From NCBI RefSeq assembly GCF_000143415.4, contig NW_003314292.1, forward strand, positions 598,829-662,828: a stretch of DNA of 64,000 nucleotides, read 5' to 3'. Origin of the DNA: Selaginella moellendorffii. Taxonomy: Eukaryota; Streptophyta; Lycopodiopsida; Selaginellales; Selaginellaceae. The position numbers were made by a program, and so were the translations under genes. Shown one piece after another: positions 11,737 to 22,946 of the stretch. Position 1 is the stretch's first letter. Every line of letters begins with the position of its first letter. The notes beneath the pieces are model-generated. The model saw nothing but the letters and a program-made list of their open reading frames with translations, was not told where the DNA came from and made no database searches.

Positions 11737-13355
11737 ATGGAGTCAAAGATGTTGACAATCAGGAGGATTCCAACAATTGTATCCAACTATCAGGAGAGTC
11801 TTGAATCCAAGATTGGGTGCGGCAAGAATTGTTTGGGATCTTGTTGCATTCCTGGTGAGAGATTTATTTCCTTATATATATGGTTTTCTCATACTTGTTT
11901 ATTTTGCTGTAGGAGCTAGACTGCCTCTTTATCTATTTGGAAATCAGGAATTGGATGAACATGGAGAAATTCAATCAAAAGAGTTGGGGCAAAATTCCTT
12001 TCTTGATTCAGCAATTCTTGGTCAAGTATGCTTTTTTAAAGATTATTTTTATTTAAGTGAATTTAATGTTTTTATGGTGCTATAATATAGTGGGCAGATA
12101 AGCAAGCAGAAGGACTTTTTCGTTATGATGTCACTGCTTGTGATACAAAGGTAATTATTATTTATTTTATAAAGATAATGATATTAATATTATTATAATT
12201 ATAAAGGTCTTACCAGGAAAATATGGCTTTATAGCTCAATTAAATGAGGGCCGACATTTGAAGAAACGTCCAACTGAATTTCGTGTGGATCAGGTTTTAC
12301 AACCTTTTGATCATAAGAAATTCAATTTTACAAAGGTCGGTCAAGAGGAAATGTTATTTTGCTTTGAGCAAAGTAACAATGATAAAAGTTATTATCATTC
12401 AAAAGCATATATTAGAGGTAGCCCAAATGTGGTGGTGATTAATGTAAGTATTTTTTTTTCTTTCTCTTTATATTCTTGATTTTTAAAATTTTTTGTTATA
12501 GGTGAGTCCAATTGAATATGGGCATATATTATTAGTCCCTCGAGTATTGGATTGCATACCACAACATTTAGAGACTGATACATTTCTTTTGGCAATTTAT
12601 ATGGCAGCAGAAGCAAGCAGTCCATTCTTTCGCTTGGGCTATAATAGTTTGGGTGCATTTGCAACAATAAATCATCTCCATTTTCAGGTAATATTATTAT
12701 ATTTTATAATTGTATATTTATTTACTTTATTTTTATAGGCTTATTATTTGGGAAATTGTTTTCCTGTGGAGAAAGCTCCAACCAAATTAATACTTCACCA
12801 CTATAAAGGTTTTAAAGTATATCAACTAGAAAACTATCCAGTTAAGGGTATTGTTTATGAGGTTGGAGAAAGCAACTTTGAAGAATTAGCATTTTATATT
12901 ATCAAGGTTTGCAAGGGGCTTCAAGGACGAAACATTCCTTATAATATTCTTATCGCTAATAAAGGATGTCAAATCTTTTTATTTCCACAGGTAAGATTTA
13001 GATATTATAGTTTTATCATATCATATTAATTATTATTTTTGTTCAGTGTTATGCTGAGAAACAAGCTCGTGGTGAAGTTGATCTTGAGATTTTAGAAACT
13101 CAAGTGAATCCTGCAGTGTGGGAAATAAGTGGTCACATTGTTTTGAAGCGGAAAGAAGATTTTGAGAGGGCCACTGAGGAGTATGCTTGGAGATTACTGG
13201 CAGAAGTTTCAGTATCAGAAAAAGTATTTGACGAGATTATTAAACTTGTCTTCTCCTCAGCAGAAGACAAGTTTGATGCTAAACTCTATCACAAGAGTTT
13301 AATCTCTACAGATATCACTTATTACACCGTGGGGGAGAATGTCATTATGGTGTAG
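11737..13355 (+). CDS. VTC2: GDP-L-galactose phosphorylase (VTC2/VTC5), AT-rich gene
   Basis: Seven exons (11737..11854, 11913..12025, 12091..12150, 12207..12443, 12502..12687, 12739..12990, 13047..13355) give 424 residues in continuous phase. Conserved blocks are MLTIRRIPTIVSNYQ, LFRYDVTACDTKVLPGKYGF, KKRPTEFRVDQVLQPFD, SPIEYGHILLVPRVLD, the HIT-type catalytic motif HLHFQ in the NHLHFQAYYL block, EKAPTK, and VNPAVWEISGHIVLKRKEDF. The enzyme makes L-galactose 1-phosphate, the committed and normally rate-limiting step of ascorbate synthesis. Plant homologues are about 440 residues. Both exons and the 51-65-nt introns are far richer in A and T than every neighbouring gene. Confidence 0.94.
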
Positions 13356-13462
13356 GAGCTTTTATATAAGCATAATAAAGCTAGTAGTTTAGGAAAAATA
13401 GCAATTGTGTAAATAAATAAGCAATTATAATGCTACTCTTAGCTTAGGAAAAAACAATGTGC

Positions 13463-15164
13463 TCATAATCTCACTGGAACTAAAACATCAAAATCAGTCA
13501 CCGTCCATTCAGCAAGTTCTTCACTCGAACTAATATATATTTCTGTCCCGATGTCTATCGAAGGCCAGACTCTTCTTGCTGGGAACGATCCTGGGTCCTG
13601 TGAAGGCAAAACAACGTCCAGAAAAAAGAAAAACTATAAAAAAAAAAGACAAAAAGAGACTTGCCTGGTAGAAATAGAGCCTACTCGAGAGAGCTCCTGC
13701 GTCTAAAGTCCAAGTCCTTGCGTCACCAATCCATCCCTCTCCTTTCCGGCTCGGGTAGCCATTCACCGCCCACTCAGGATGAGGCAAAATCTGGACAAGC
13801 TCCTGTGGCTGCGGATTGCTGTAAGGATCGCACACGGAGAACGGATGCTCTGGAAACTCTGCGTTTGTCGGCGAGCAGTAGAGATGATAAGCCGAGTATG
13901 GGAAGTTGACGGTGTCATTGCGGTAGACTATGGTGCCGGTCGAAGTTACGTGGTATGGCGGACAGAGATCTAGCCTCGATGGAGTGCACCAGTTCGTCGT
14001 CTCTGGATTGATGATCATCTCGCTGTAGCGTGTCACGTCGGTTTTCACGTCACCGTCGCATGGCTGGCCATTGTTCTTCCAGCAGCCACCGATGTCTAGA
14101 AGATAGAACAGGCTCTGGGGGCCGCCGCCTTTGGTGACGTTGAGAGTGACAACTACTTTGAAGTTTGGTGATTCGGGAACCTGGAAGGCAAAGCGATTAG
14201 CGTAGATAAAATACTCTGAACTTTACCCGTGTCATTATGCCTCGCGTGTCCCATGGATAGCCTCCAGAAAGTCCAGAAGTTGCGTCGGCTCGGAGATAAA
14301 GCATCAGCCACGGATAGTTCTTGGATACTTGGAGCCTGTGCTTGAAGATCCAGCTTCCAGACGATATGTTCTTCTCCCACGCCACCGAGAAGAACGACAT
14401 GCCCGCTGTCACATTCTCGGGGCTCCTGTTCAAGTCGTAGGTGCCGTAAAATCTGCCTTTGAGATCATCCACACAGCCATGGGAACTGCAATTCCGCTGG
14501 ATGGTGGACTGTTCGTGGACAACAACCGGTTGGTTCATGCAGCCATCACCGAAGCAAGGGAATGCGTTGACAATCTTTTTGAAAGGTCTCGTCAGCTGAG
14601 TGTGAACTTGAAGAGAACTTGCTTTCGAAGTCGCCGGACATAGCCCCGAGCTCATGTCGAAGTTGCCATTTTTGAGCATCGAGTTCCAGAAGTACCAGGG
14701 ATGATGGTTGCTGAAATCGGAGACTTGGCAGAGCGAAGCCAGGAACTTCTCCTTCTCAACAGCGTACAGGTCTGGATTCTGGTAGCTCTTGAATGCCCGG
14801 TTTGGAAATATATCTCCTGTCCGTAGCTGGTTGTCATTGTTTGACACGAAACTGTAAGGAGAACAGACACTATCTGCACATGAAAAAAGAAAAAAATTTA
14901 GGCGAAACAACTAAAAAAGAAAAGGGTCAGTTAAGAAAACTTACCGGGCTTGCAGACTTTATCAGTGCAATCAGCCCATCGAGGACTGGGCTGTCCTGAA
15001 CCAATGTTCTCAGCACCATTGCAGAAGTTCCAGCCTTCGAGCAACACTCTGGAGTTTGGGCTTCTCATCCCTGGATCTCCCAAAGCGCTTTCATATCCAC
15101 CAGTTACTGCCGTTGCTGCTTGAAAAAAAATAGCAGCACCGAGCGCTGCTGCAAATGTAGTCAT
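13463..15164 (-). CDS. Secreted plant protein, DUF7705-like
   Basis: Four exons (15164..14945, 14873..14227, 14180..13665, 13597..13463) give 505 residues. An N-terminal hydrophobic segment (MTTFAAALGAAIFFQAATAV) looks like a signal peptide and is followed by GYESALGDPGM. The body is Cys-rich with several N-glycosylation sequons and blocks such as EKEKFLASLC, CFGDGCMNQP, YPWLMLYLRADAT, IGGCWKNNGQPCDGDV, TRYSEMIINPET and DARTWTLDAGALSSRLYFYQ. I recognise these as a conserved land-plant extracellular family that I believe is labelled DUF7705; its biochemical role is unknown to me. The last intron starts with GC instead of GT (CAG|GCAAGT at 13665/13664) and otherwise keeps phase. Confidence 0.8.
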
Positions 15165-15549
15165 TGTGGGACGGTAGATGGTTACCTGGAAGGCATCAAA
15201 TTTCTGCAAAAACCGTGGATGAGTGTTGATGAGAGAGCATAGAAAATGCATGAGCCGTAAGGACGAGAAAGAAGCATGCGTCTGATATGATCCGAGAGTT
15301 AGCTTAAATCATACCTTCCAATGAAACCATGTTGGGAAAAAAGTATCTAATACGCCATAGCTAGAGCTGCTTGGTTCGTCACTATTGAACTAAACGGACA
15401 GCAACAGAGGCGCAGTTCCTTTTGAATGAAATCGTGGCGGTTTGAGCCCTGGCCATTACTCTGAGAACGGCCAATAATTACTGAAAGAGACTCATCTTTG
15501 ACTAAACCCTGAGAAAGAATACTAGAAATGCAGTTGCAAATAAATTGCC

Positions 15550-15830
15550 TGTGGTACCAGTACCTATAGAGATGAAAATCCCCTGGTTGCCAGGCTAACC
15601 TTCTCAAAATAAATGTTAAGTCCTTAAGTTTGTTCAAGTCTGCAAAAGACAAAATACAGAACGGAAACAATAAGTCGAGCCGCTTCTGCCATTCTCGTAC
15701 CTTGTGACATCGAGCAGTCTCCTGTTACTTGAAAAGTAGTAAATTGTTCTTGTCCGTTTTGTTTTCGCTAATCTTCGGAACGAACTTGGGAATCTGTAGC
15801 AAGAGTGCTCAGGAGCTAAAACAGATGAAC
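15550..15830 (-). pseudogene. Decayed duplicate of the last two exons of the oligopeptidase gene
   Basis: On the minus strand, 15640-15558 reads DLNKLKDLTFILRRLAWQP, matching the end of the neighbouring oligopeptidase (FDKLKDLALSYTFILRSLGL) with small deletions. At 15700-15810 lies a diverged version of its penultimate exon and the intervening intron, including the same ATTCTCG-ACCTT junction context. The order and orientation are those of the parent at 16354-16619, about 0.8 kb away. It is a partial tandem duplication with no intact frame. The rest of 15165-16353 shows no recognisable gene. Confidence 0.7.
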
Positions 15831-16353
15831 GAGAAACCTTCGAGTACAACCTTCAAGTTTAAGGAAATCTTGGAGCCTGAACCTCAAGTCTGGCACTAGA
15901 AAAATAGGACACAAAACGAGAGAAGTTATCAGCCACGAAATAAAATAGCAATCTGTTAGAAACCGGACAAACCTCGAAGCATTACATAGAAGTCTCATCA
16001 GGCCTAGTGGCCTTCACCATCAAATTAAGCCCATCGCTCACACTTCGTGTTTGCAAGAGAAAGGGACGCATGACGATTGCCTTCGGATTCTTCCCACAAG
16101 CAAAACAGAGTGAAGATCTTGTGACGAGCAACGCAAAAAGATCCAGTACCTTCTGAGTCGATCTAGGTGGTATGAATAGCGAAATAACACCAATCTGTAA
16201 AATCACGAAAAAACGCTGGAGCAAAATGGAAGCTGGTTGACAGAAGTAAGTTTCCCTACTAAACAAGGAATGAAGCAGCTCGCAAGAAAAATTGGCTTTT
16301 AGTGCCATTGATTGTAACGAAAATCGTTTTACCCATCAAAAGTGGCAGAATAC

Positions 16354-19208
16354 CTATAGAGAAGAAGTGCTCCTGGTCGCCAGGCCCAAGCTTCTCAAAA
16401 TGAACGTATAAGAAAGCGCCAGATCCTTGAGTTTGTCAAATCTGCAATGGATGGAGTAAGCGGATGTTGCTAAGCTTTTCTTATAATTCTCGCACCTTCC
16501 AGACATCGAGGAGTGTCCAGCTCCAAAATCACACTTGAACAGCAATAGATTCTTGTCCGTCTTGTTTTCTCTCAGCTTGGCGACGAACTTTGCAGGCTCC
16601 CAGTAGGCAACTCGCGAGTCTGTCGCGAGAGTGTTTACAAAATTGAAGCAACGGAAATCAAGCCACTCACCATGAAGTCCTCCGGTTACAAGAATATCTG
16701 GATACTCACGAGGCAAGACCTGTAAGTGAACCCGTTCAGCAGTGGAAAACAAATGTAAAGCTTCATAATCACATTGTCAACTGGGGAGTAGGATTTCATG
16801 TACAAATAATCATCCTTTTTACGTGGATCTCCCCATTCCTGGACAGAAAATGATTAGAAAATATAACGCGAAGATCAAATATTCACCTCCCACTCAGCAG
16901 TAGTCAAAGGAATCGACGAGTCCAGCATTGTTGTTAGAACATCTACGAAAGGCACCTCCGCGACTGCGCATCTGTACAGATCTGGTCTCATGGTGAGAGC
17001 CGCGCCGATGAGAAGACCACCCGCACTTCTCCCCTGAATGCAAAGCTTGTCTTTGGCACAAAACTTGTTTGCAATGAGGTACTCGCCGCAGAAAATGAAG
17101 TCCTCGAATGTGTTCATCTTTTTAGTCAGCTTTCCGTCTTCGTACCATTTCCTTCCCAATTCGCCCCCGCCTCGAATGTGAGCGATTGCAAAGGTTACAC
17201 CACGGTCTATTAGTGACAACCTATTCATTCTGAAATCAGGGTCAATGCAGACCTGTACGAGGACAAAAGAAAAAGTAACAGGGAGTCGGAGGAAAGAGTG
17301 AAAAAAGGAATACCTCATAGGAACCATATCCATAAAGCAAAAGTGGATCAGAGCCGTCTAGTTTTGCAAGGTCCTTTCGATAAACCATAGAAATCGGCAC
17401 CTGCGTGCCATCTTGTGCAGTTGCCCATTTGCGTAGTGTTACATATTTCTCAGGCTGGAAGCCGCCAAGAACCTGAAAAACACACAAAGTTTTAGTAAAC
17501 GTCAACCAGAATACAATAGCTGGATTACCTCCTGCCTCTTTTTCAGCATCGACTTTCCAGTTTCCATGTCATAGTCATAAACAGAAAAAGGTGTTGACAA
17601 GGAGGAATACTGGTACCGTAGAATCGGTGAGTTGAACTGAAATTCCTTTGGCGACAACGCATACGCAGCCTCTGGAAACTTTATCCGTACACCTTGATCC
17701 AGGCTAGTGATCGGCTCTCCTGCCGGAGGTAGTTTGAAAACTGTGATGGACTGCAAGGCATTTTCCCGTTCATAGACTACCAGATGATCCCTTGCAGCCT
17801 GAACCTCCTCAAGTTTAACACTGCAAGACAATAGTATGAGTCACGAAGATCCGTCAAAGGTCGAACAAACCTCGGTCGGTGAGGGAGTACCAGCGTTGTG
17901 GACGAAACGTCATTGACAGGACACACATAAAGCTCGGAGTTGTAAGTATCATCCGTCCTCTTGGTGATAAAGAAGTGCTCTCCTCTATGACTTGCACTCG
18001 TATCAACACCTTCAACGCGTGGTGTCAAGTACTTCAACTCCTTCACCGGACTCTTGTTCTCCAGATAGAGAACAAAAGACGTCGTCTTAGTCCCGGAGTG
18101 CACAAACGTATACTCTTTGCTTTCCGACGAACCCATGTCCAGAAAGCACGTCTCATCTTCTTCGTGGTAGAGACAAACGTCCTCCGATTGTTCATTTCCA
18201 ATCTTGTGATACCAAGCCTAGCAAAAGCACAAGTCTCCAATGAGAAAGACAAAGAAGAAAAGCATTTGACAGACCTTGTAAGGGCGATGAATATCATCCT
18301 GAGTCACGTAAGCTATCGACTCGTTGTCAATCCATTTGATATCTTCGACAGCACCCTTAAGAACAGGTCCCAGCAGCTGTTTGCTCGCAATGTCCACGAC
18401 GTAGATGCTAAAAATCTCATCCCCCACAGTGTCTTCGGTGTAAGCCAATCTCGTGTGGTCTGGACTCACCTAAAAGAAACCACGCATATACAAACCAAAT
18501 AAAAGCTAGAAAAGAAAACTTACTTGGACATCCCCCACAATGTAGAACTTGTGAGAGGCAGCTTTCTCGTTCTCGTCTAGAAGAACTTCCTCCTCTTGAG
18601 CATCGTCCATGATCTCGTCAATCGAGCCCGGGCCTTCACCTCCAGGAATTTTCCTCCGGCAGTGGACTTTGTACTGCTTACCTTCCAATTCCTTCTCATA
18701 GTAGAAGTAAGGCCCATCTCTCACAGGGACACTCGTATCATCCTCTTTGATTCTCCCTTTCATCTCCGCGAAGATTTCTTCCTCGAACTTCTTCGTGTCT
18801 GCGCAAAGAAGAAGATAAGCGCGAGCAATGCAATGTATGAGGCTTGCCTGCCATGACTTGCTCCGTGTACGCATTCTCGGCCTTGAGATGAGCCAGTACC
18901 TTTTGATCCGCGCGCTTGTCATCCCTAAGCCAGAAGTAGAAATCCTCCCGAGAATCGCCAAAGAGCTCGAATTCCTGCTTGAGCCGAGGCGCTACCGGTG
19001 GAATCATCGCTGCGACACGGCCTGTCGATCCGTCAGCTGCTACGGCGGCGCCTAGCTCCAATCCTCCGCGGCAGCACAGACCAAGGCCGAGATGGAATGC
19101 GATCACCTGGCGCCGGCTGGGCGACGCGATCGCCCGCGCGATAGGGTTTCTCCGCGAGACGCTCGAGGCAGAGAATCCAAATGAAGAAAGCACTATACAA
19201 GAAGCCAT
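16354..19208 (-). CDS. Prolyl oligopeptidase family S9A, protease II (OpdB)-like, organelle-targeted
   Basis: Eleven exons (19208..18848, 18798..18524, 18469..18275, 18217..17871, 17820..17529, 17472..17314, 17252..16887, 16838..16773, 16719..16671, 16619..16496, 16441..16354) give 773 residues. The beta-propeller precedes the peptidase domain. The latter has LLLYGYGSYE, FAIAHIRGGGELGRKWYEDG, the nucleophile motif IQGRSAGGLLIGA, the acid DSRVAYWEPAKFVAKLR and the His in DFGAGHSSMSGR. The N-terminus is Ser/Arg-rich and then has RRQVIAFHLGLGLCC ahead of the VAPRLKQEFELFGD domain start, suggesting an organelle transit peptide, possibly bipartite. The family cleaves small peptides after basic or prolyl residues. 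Intron 1 uses a GC donor (18847-18846). The start codon lies only 29 bp after the stop of the deformylase gene on the same strand. Confidence 0.9.
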
Positions 19209-19237
19209 TTTGGCGTCTTTATTATCGTTTTCTTCTA

Positions 19238-20620
19238 TCACGCAAAGACAATCGTCTTTGTTTTGTCTCGACCGTATCGCAAGATGCGCTGCTCGCAGTA
19301 GTACTTGATCGCTCGATCCAGGCACTGTCTCTCGAGGCTCTCGGATTTCATGGCGAAGCTTTCCAGTGTGTCACGGTGTGAGACGCGCTCCACCTGTGTT
19401 GTTTGATCATCGATTCACCGTCAGTAAATTCGCAAACTCTGGCAAGCAAATCTAGCAACTTGGTGCTCACCATCTGCTCGATTATGGGTCCAGCGTCCAG
19501 TTCCTCGCACACAAAGTGCGTTGTGGCACCGATCAGCTTCACTCCAGCTTCGTAAGCCTGCGAGAACAAAGCATAAGTTAGTTAACGAGTGGAAGAATGA
19601 AGGAGACTTTTGGTACCTGTCTGTATGGATTGGCGCCCTTGAAAGATGGTAGCAATCCGTGATGGATGTTGATGATGTCCTTGCCATAGCGAGCTATGAA
19701 ATCACCAGAGAGAATCTGCCTGACAGAAAAGAAAAACTTGATCTCTTCGCTTGGTTGGAAATACCTGCATGTATCGAGCCAAAACCAGGAAATCTGTCCC
19801 GGAAACAAGCTCCAATATATCGTCCTCCCTTTTGTTCGTCTTCGTTGTTGGAAGATAGTGATATGGAATGCCGTGACGCTTTAAGAAGCGCCATATATGA
19901 GTATCTTCCCCTCGAACATGATTACTGTGGAAAAAACCACGTAAAACACGATAGAGAATCGAATCTCACTCTTACAAGCTTACCTTATCACGCATTCTAT
20001 TTGCACTGGAAGCATTCCATCCTGCCAGCGATGGAGCAGATTTACCAAGCAGTGATCCTGGAACGCATTGAGTTTTAGAACGTGTTCTTCTATTATAGCA
20101 CGAAAAAAACGATTGATTTACCTGCAAAGATGCGAAGACGGCGACTTTCATATCCCTGTCCATCCCAGGAACATTGACGACTGATTTCCCTACGAATTGC
20201 TTCCCAATCTCTTGGAACGAGTTCTCCATTTCCTCCCGCGTCCACTGCACGGGATTGAAAGAAAACTGACTGGGTGATGGCGGCCACTAGAAAATTTTCC
20301 TCCTGCCTATCTCACGAAAGGACAAAAAGAGATTGTTGCTTCTTACCATCGTGAATTGAAAACCGGCTCATCGCGGGAGTCCATGTCCACGAAAATGTCC
20401 GTGCTTGTGATATTCGCGCCGTGACCAGAGAGGCAATCCGATATCCTTGCAACAATTCCCACTTGATCCTGGAACAATCGCGTTGAAGATCCTGGAAATA
20501 CTCGCGATAATCACATACCGGGCACTGCAAGACATGGATTCCATGGTGCGTGAGCTTCGATGTCGACGAATAGAGCCGCCGCTGGTGCCTGGAGCCCAAT
20601 GCGAGCAGAGATTTCGCCAT
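19238..20620 (-). CDS. PURU: 10-formyltetrahydrofolate deformylase (PurU), probably mitochondrial
   Basis: Eight exons (20620..20519, 20468..20347, 20269..20122, 20057..19984, 19924..19765, 19715..19617, 19557..19471, 19393..19238) give 315 residues. A basic, Ser-rich presequence ([19 protein letters not shown]) is followed by an ACT domain ([20 protein letters not shown]). The formyltransferase fold then follows with [46 protein letters not shown] and [17 protein letters not shown], containing the catalytic Asn/His and Asp. It hydrolyses 10-formyl-THF to THF plus formate, balancing one-carbon units in photorespiration. The real acceptor of exon 2 is the second AG (20470-20469), which restores DQVGIV. 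Downstream, the oligopeptidase ATG follows the stop after 29 bp. Confidence 0.93.
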
Positions 20621-20891
20621 ACTCGACTATGCCGGGAGCATTCTCCCTCTCGGCGCGTGATAAACCCTAGCCGGAGCTCCACACAACGAGCATTCCATGA
20701 CGCTCGCGTGACAAGCTTTTTAAGGCAAAAACCTCTCTTTACCGTCGGATGCCAATTAGCACACGTGGAACGATCGCGTGCGTTGGATTGCACCATACAA
20801 ATGGATAAACCAATTCAATCTCATTAGCATAATTTAAACGTCCACCATAGCCAAGCTTGCCAAGCCTTAGGACACTACTCCAGTGTGTTCT

Positions 20892-21908
20892 TCACGATCG
20901 CGGCATTCTCCTCGAGTCATAGAAATCTCTTCCACTGTGCTCCCGCGAGAATTCTCTGTCCCTGGAGAAATCCTGGCCATCATAGGAAGATCTTCCACCA
21001 CCAAAGTGGTGCTGCTCCCTCTCTCTTTCTCTCGCAGCGTCCCGGCGCTCGTATAGATCTCTATCCCTGCTCCTCGTCTTCTCGGGATAATCTCTATCCC
21101 GCGAGAACTCTCGATCCCTGTCCCGGGAGCTCTCTCGCTCCAGCGGCATCCGGCTGCTTCGCTCCCTGTCCATCCTTTCCAATTGATCTCTATCCCTTTT
21201 CAAGCTCCCCTCCCGGCCATTCGAAGCGCTTCCTCCCGGGTGGTAGTAGCCACCATGCCCATTCAATCCTTTGCTAGCTCCTGGCAAATCACCTCTTTCC
21301 TGCGATGGCGTGCTCTTCTCGGTGCCATGATCGTTGCTGGGTCTCTCTAGCGATGGCGCTCTCTCTTCCTCGATCGTTTGCGTGCTAAGTTTGCTGTAAG
21401 TCGAGTCCACAGCCTCGGCAATCTCCTTGCCCAAGTTCTCTTTCGAGAGGATTAGTTCCCATGCTGCCTTGGAAGCTCTGTCAAGAACAGGACCCCTGGA
21501 GATGAAAGGTTTTAAATCTCTGCTTCTTCTTCCTATCGGCAAAGATGGAAACGATTCACTTACTCGAGCTCGCGGCGCAGCGCATCGAAGAGCTCCCGCC
21601 GCGTTTTGTTGTCCGCCCCGGGGCTGTTGAGACACTGGCTCTTCTCCACCAGCGATTGCGTGTATCGCTTGAGATCTTCCTGGAGAATTTCGATAGCTGA
21701 GCACGAAATTTCACGAGAATTTTGCTCTTACATTGCTCTTGAGCTGCGCCGTGACCTTGCCGCGCAGAGCGTCGAATGTGCCGTCGTTCATGAGCGATTC
21801 CAGCACCTCCTGGGGCTTGACAACGCGCGCGGCGACGAGAGCGGCACTGGCAGCGGCGGCCGTGGCGGCCGCCTCGTCACCATGGCCGCCGCTCGTCGCG
21901 CCTTCCAT
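20892..21908 (-). CDS. Shg1/BOD1-type (COMPASS-associated) protein with RD/ER-rich tail
   Basis: Three exons (21908..21732, 21679..21564, 21495..20892) encode 298 residues. The N-terminal part (VVKPQEVLESLMNDGTFDAL, then RYTQSLVEKSQCLNSPGADN, then RRELFDALRRELE) matches the helical Shg1/BOD1 domain found in Set1/COMPASS-associated proteins. The C-terminal third is a charged, disordered tail of Arg-Asp, Arg-Glu and Ser repeats (for example SSRDRDREFSRDRDY), as seen in nuclear RNA- or chromatin-associated factors. It probably works in the nucleus in histone H3K4 methylation. An AAACCCTAA motif lies about 10 bp upstream of the start codon. Confidence 0.8.
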
Positions 21909-21934
21909 TCGCGCATAAACCCTAACAGACCCTA

Positions 21935-22160
21935 AAGGGCAAAAAATATCCAAGAACCCCTAAAACCCCACTTGGAAAGATTTTGTCAAGCAAAATTCTT
22001 ACATCGCAGTTCTTCCATTCTCACTCCTCTTCCTAAAGGGCAAAAAATATCCAAGAACCCCTAAAACCATTTGCCTTTGAAAACAATCAAACACTTGGAA
22101 CTAAAAAGATTAGCTTGGAAAAATTTTGTCAAGCAAAATTCTTACACCATCTTCCATTCT
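21935..22160. repeat. Tandem duplication of about 100 bp between SHG1-like and SmF genes
   Basis: The stretch beginning CCTAAAGGGCAAAAAATATC occurs near 21933 and again near 22034. The following segment, with TTTTGTCAAGCAAAATTCTT and CTTCCATTCTCACT, is also present twice (near 21980 and 22124). The second copy runs up to the SmF stop codon, so the duplication includes its 3' flank and the 5' flank of the Shg1-like gene. Confidence 0.8.
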
Positions 22161-22659
22161 CACTGAGAGCCTTCTTCCTCTTCCGGAATTCCACGAAGAT
22201 AGAGTACATTGTTACACCTGGTAGAAGCAAAACGATCAAACCTCCGAGAGGAGAAAAAAACTTGGAAAAACCTTATCAGCACTTCGCCCAGATTTCCTGC
22301 GAACTGCCCATCGATGAACTCTTCCGTATTGCCCAGCTGCGAAGAAAGAAACACGAATTTCAATCCTACCAAAGATAGACCAAAGCTAGAGCAAACCTGC
22401 AAATTCATGTAAGAATCGACCGAGATCAAGAACCCTGCCACGCGAAAGACCAGATTTTTTGTGTTAGAAGACAATGAGAAGAAACAGCATTGCGAGTTTA
22501 CCTTTGTACTCCATGCCCCACTTGAGCTTAACCATGACGGCCTTCCCCGTGAGCTCATTGAGAAACGGCTTGGGATTCACAGGCACGGTCTGCAAGAAAT
22601 CGAGAAAAACAGAGAATCAGCCGAGATAACGCGCAGCGCCATCGATCGCTTACCGCCAT
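22160..22659 (-). CDS. SMF: Small nuclear ribonucleoprotein SmF
   Basis: Five exons (22659..22654, 22589..22502, 22434..22397, 22336..22272, 22217..22160) give 84 residues, close to the 85-90 of other eukaryotes. Exon 1 contains only the codons for Met-Ala. The product reads [51 protein letters not shown] and [16 protein letters not shown]. These are the Sm1 and Sm2 motifs with the RNA-contacting Asn and the RCNN signature. It is one of the seven ring proteins that bind the U-rich Sm site of spliceosomal snRNAs, including the U2 snRNA encoded about 3.4 kb away. Confidence 0.96.
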
Positions 22660-22725
22660 CGCTCACCGAGCTCCTAGGGTTCGCGCCAAACCCAAAACCC
22701 TAAAACATCAAAAAGAATGTGTTTT

Positions 22726-22798
22726 GCTCTCTCTGAGAGTCGAACTCAGGACCTCCCGCTTACTAAACGGGTGCTCTGACCAACTGAGCTAAAAGAGC
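22726..22798 (-). tRNA. tRNA-Thr (anticodon AGT)
   Basis: On the minus strand the 73-nt sequence folds as a cloverleaf. The acceptor stem GCTCTTT pairs with AGAGAGC, the D arm has GCTCAGTTGGTCAGAGC, the anticodon stem CCCGT/GCGGG encloses the loop TTAGTAA, and the T arm is CTGAG-TTCGACT-CTCAG. The anticodon AGT reads Thr codons. No intron is present. The B-box GGTTCGANTCC is conserved except for the start of the arm (GAGTTCGACTC). Confidence 0.93.
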
Positions 22799-22946
22799 TT
22801 GTTATGCTAATAGAGTTTCTTAAGATAATCTTCTTCCACGTGTCAGGTGTCCAGTTCAGCCCTATAAAGCTGCCCTAACTATTTTCATTTGCCCGGAGGG
22901 GGGAAATTCGAATCGCGGCGCGATGCTTTAGATTGGCGGTGCGGCT

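Noticed and set aside
19209-19325. Upstream extension of the oligopeptidase frame (MPGSSDQ...)
   Set aside because: It starts at a non-ATG codon and overlaps the last coding exon of the deformylase; the ATG at 19208 begins a good transit peptide.
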